Assembly (NCBI GenBank): GCA_921293015.1
Contig: OV121094.1
Span: 5,136,764-5,200,763 of the forward strand
Reading direction: 5' to 3'
Source: Phorcus lineatus
Taxonomy: Eukaryota; Mollusca; Gastropoda; Trochida; Trochidae
Length of the DNA stretch: 64,000 nucleotides
In this document: in pieces, positions 62,532 through 64,000 of the stretch
How positions within the stretch are numbered: the first letter of the stretch is position 1
Layout: each line of letters starts with the position of its first letter
Position numbers and translations under genes: made by a program
The notes under the pieces: generated by a model
Told to the model about the DNA's origin: nothing
Databases searched by the model: none
What the model saw: the letters and a program-made list of their open reading frames with translations, nothing else

Positions 62532-63910
62532 AGAGTTATTGTTGTATAAGTATTTACCGTTTTTACTTTTATGCAATTAATGGTCCCTTTATGATATGCG
62601 GTCATTCTAAGGCTAGTCTGATTTTTTACAATATGTTTTACATATTTACTTGTGTGACAATTACTTATGGGCTTTTAAGTCTTTGCGCAATTCTACCATC
62701 ACGTTTATACAGAAAATAAATGTTTACTTCTTCACTGCTTACCAACTAATGCAACGTGATCGTAAAGATACCAATAATTAAGTTTGACACTCAAATATGA
62801 TATCTTTATCAAACAACATGGTACGAAATATTTATAATCGTTGTTTTAATGGTTTTTGATTGGCAATGAGTGACCAATATGAAACATATGGGCATGCATT
62901 TACCCCCAAACCATCGTCTATTTGCACTCTAAAGAAGTTGCTATCCAAAATATTGCTTTTCTTATGTATGCCACTCATCAATGCCGATTGCACTAGTTCA
63001 ATATGAATGCGAAATATATTTCTGGTATACCTATACAGATTTGTTCGTTATGTGCATTCTATGATGAATTAATGGTGAATTTTATACGCATTACTTTCTG
63101 ATATACTCTACTCATATTTTACGAATATAACAAAACATATGATTCTATATTTATTCGCCAAAAATATAAATCGAAAATATAATCAATATTATTAACGTGA
63201 TTTGACCAGTATACATACACCTCGAAAAAGAGTATTGCAAAGCAATCTCTTTCAATTTCTGTTTTGCTATAAACTGATAATATTTCTTGGAAAAAGCAAC
63301 GTTTCAGTGATAAATGTTTTTTTTTGGAAAAGCAATGTCCTCTTAGAAAATGTAGATGATTTACTCAGCATTTTACTGACTTAGTCACTATTATGACTCA
63401 AGAAAGAATCTCATTATTTGTGTTACCTCCATGAATTCGAATGATTTACGCAAAACTTCTCTCCATGGACCTAAGAAGACACTGAAGCGGTCTCTGAAGC
63501 CGATGGTTCTATTGGAAAACTTTTGTTTTATATGTTGCAGAAAATGGGTAAAATACCGGCAAATTTGGCGTTGCAAAACCTTCTTCAAGTGCACTGTTTC
63601 ACTAAATGTTTTTTAAAAGTTTACTGTTGCTGATTGAGTTTTTTAGATGGAATTAATAACAATTTCTTCTTTATTGAAGTGCATTGGAGATTGTTTGTTT
63701 GTTTGAATGCCAGGATATATATGGAATGTTGTGATTTTATATTGTGGTCATTTCCAAGCCAGTCCTTGAGCAAACGCTCAATAGTTTAAATGTGTCCTGA
63801 ATCTGTTTATATATATAGTTTTTGTTCAATTTGTAATTCTATGATTTTATTCATAAGGGAGGTTACACCTTTCCGTAATGTTGATAACCAATGTTGAGAC
63901 AGCAGGTAAT

Positions 63911-64000
63911 TCAAACTAAGCTGAGGTCCTCTGCGTTCCCCTGTCTCCTTCCCAGGCTCTCGTGCCACTCCTCCGACGTCCTTTTACAATAAACTAGTGA
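63911..64000 (-). CDS. possible C-terminal coding fragment running off the window edge
   Basis: The minus strand is open from the edge to TGA at 63911-63913, ending in a polar peptide (SEEWHESLGRRQGNAEDL, then SLV). GC content and codon-like composition rise compared with the surroundings. The family is not recognised; a transposon-derived frame is as likely as a host gene. Confidence 0.25.
   Translation of the reverse strand, partial: SLVYCKRTSEEWHESLGRRQGNAEDLSLV

Larger units (their letters stand above)
62221..64000. other. mostly non-coding stretch upstream of DHX36
   Basis: AT-rich, with one long G tract. Short frames only, except the edge fragment at 63911-64000. No repeats with clear termini. 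Confidence 0.35.

Overview
This is intron-rich, AT-rich animal nuclear DNA with GT-AG splice sites throughout. Dense short repeats, including a recurring SINE-like tail that reads roughly gccgctaatggc...gcccaagcggcgttaaac plus (actc)n, suggest a mollusc, probably a gastropod. That assignment is inference; no species-level marker is visible.

Three protein-coding genes can be reconstructed exon by exon. (1) 1666-4312, minus strand: four exons encoding a 120-residue secreted protein with a signal peptide and a BRICHOS-like two-cysteine pattern. (2) 19412-25417, plus strand: three exons (487 residues), plus a possible 48-bp in-phase cassette exon. The product is a PXYLP1-type histidine-phosphatase-fold protein whose catalytic residues are replaced, so it is probably a pseudophosphatase. 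(3) 35489-61171, minus strand: 24 coding exons encoding a complete 1054-residue DHX36/RHAU DEAH-box G-quadruplex helicase, with a likely non-coding first exon near 62.1 kb. Genes 2 and 3 converge across about 10 kb of apparently non-coding DNA (25.4-35.5 kb). Weak exon-like pieces lie at 6.9-7.1 kb and at the right edge (63.9-64.0 kb).

The rest is repeats. 0.9-7.3 kb holds small palindromic elements, SINE relics, a BEL/Pao fossil (about 5.15-5.76 kb) and a foldback element. 7.9-8.8 kb is a diverged duplication enclosing a 17 x 22-bp minisatellite. 10.8-15.6 kb is a nested array built on a SphI-palindrome motif (tagcatgcactagg), ending in six 57-bp repeats. DHX36 introns hold an 86 x 20-bp minisatellite, an 8.3-kb TTAA-flanked piggyBac-like element carrying four nearly identical 1964-bp repeats, a hAT-like element with a perfect 8-bp target duplication, paired inverted palindromic elements and a hammerhead-like relic.

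No operon-like or obligate functional link joins the three genes. DHX36 acts on nucleic-acid quadruplexes, the PXYLP1 relative belongs to the secretory pathway, and the BRICHOS-like protein is predicted to be secreted. All exon joins were made by eye from splice signals, reading phase and remembered family sequences; no alignment or transcript data were used.
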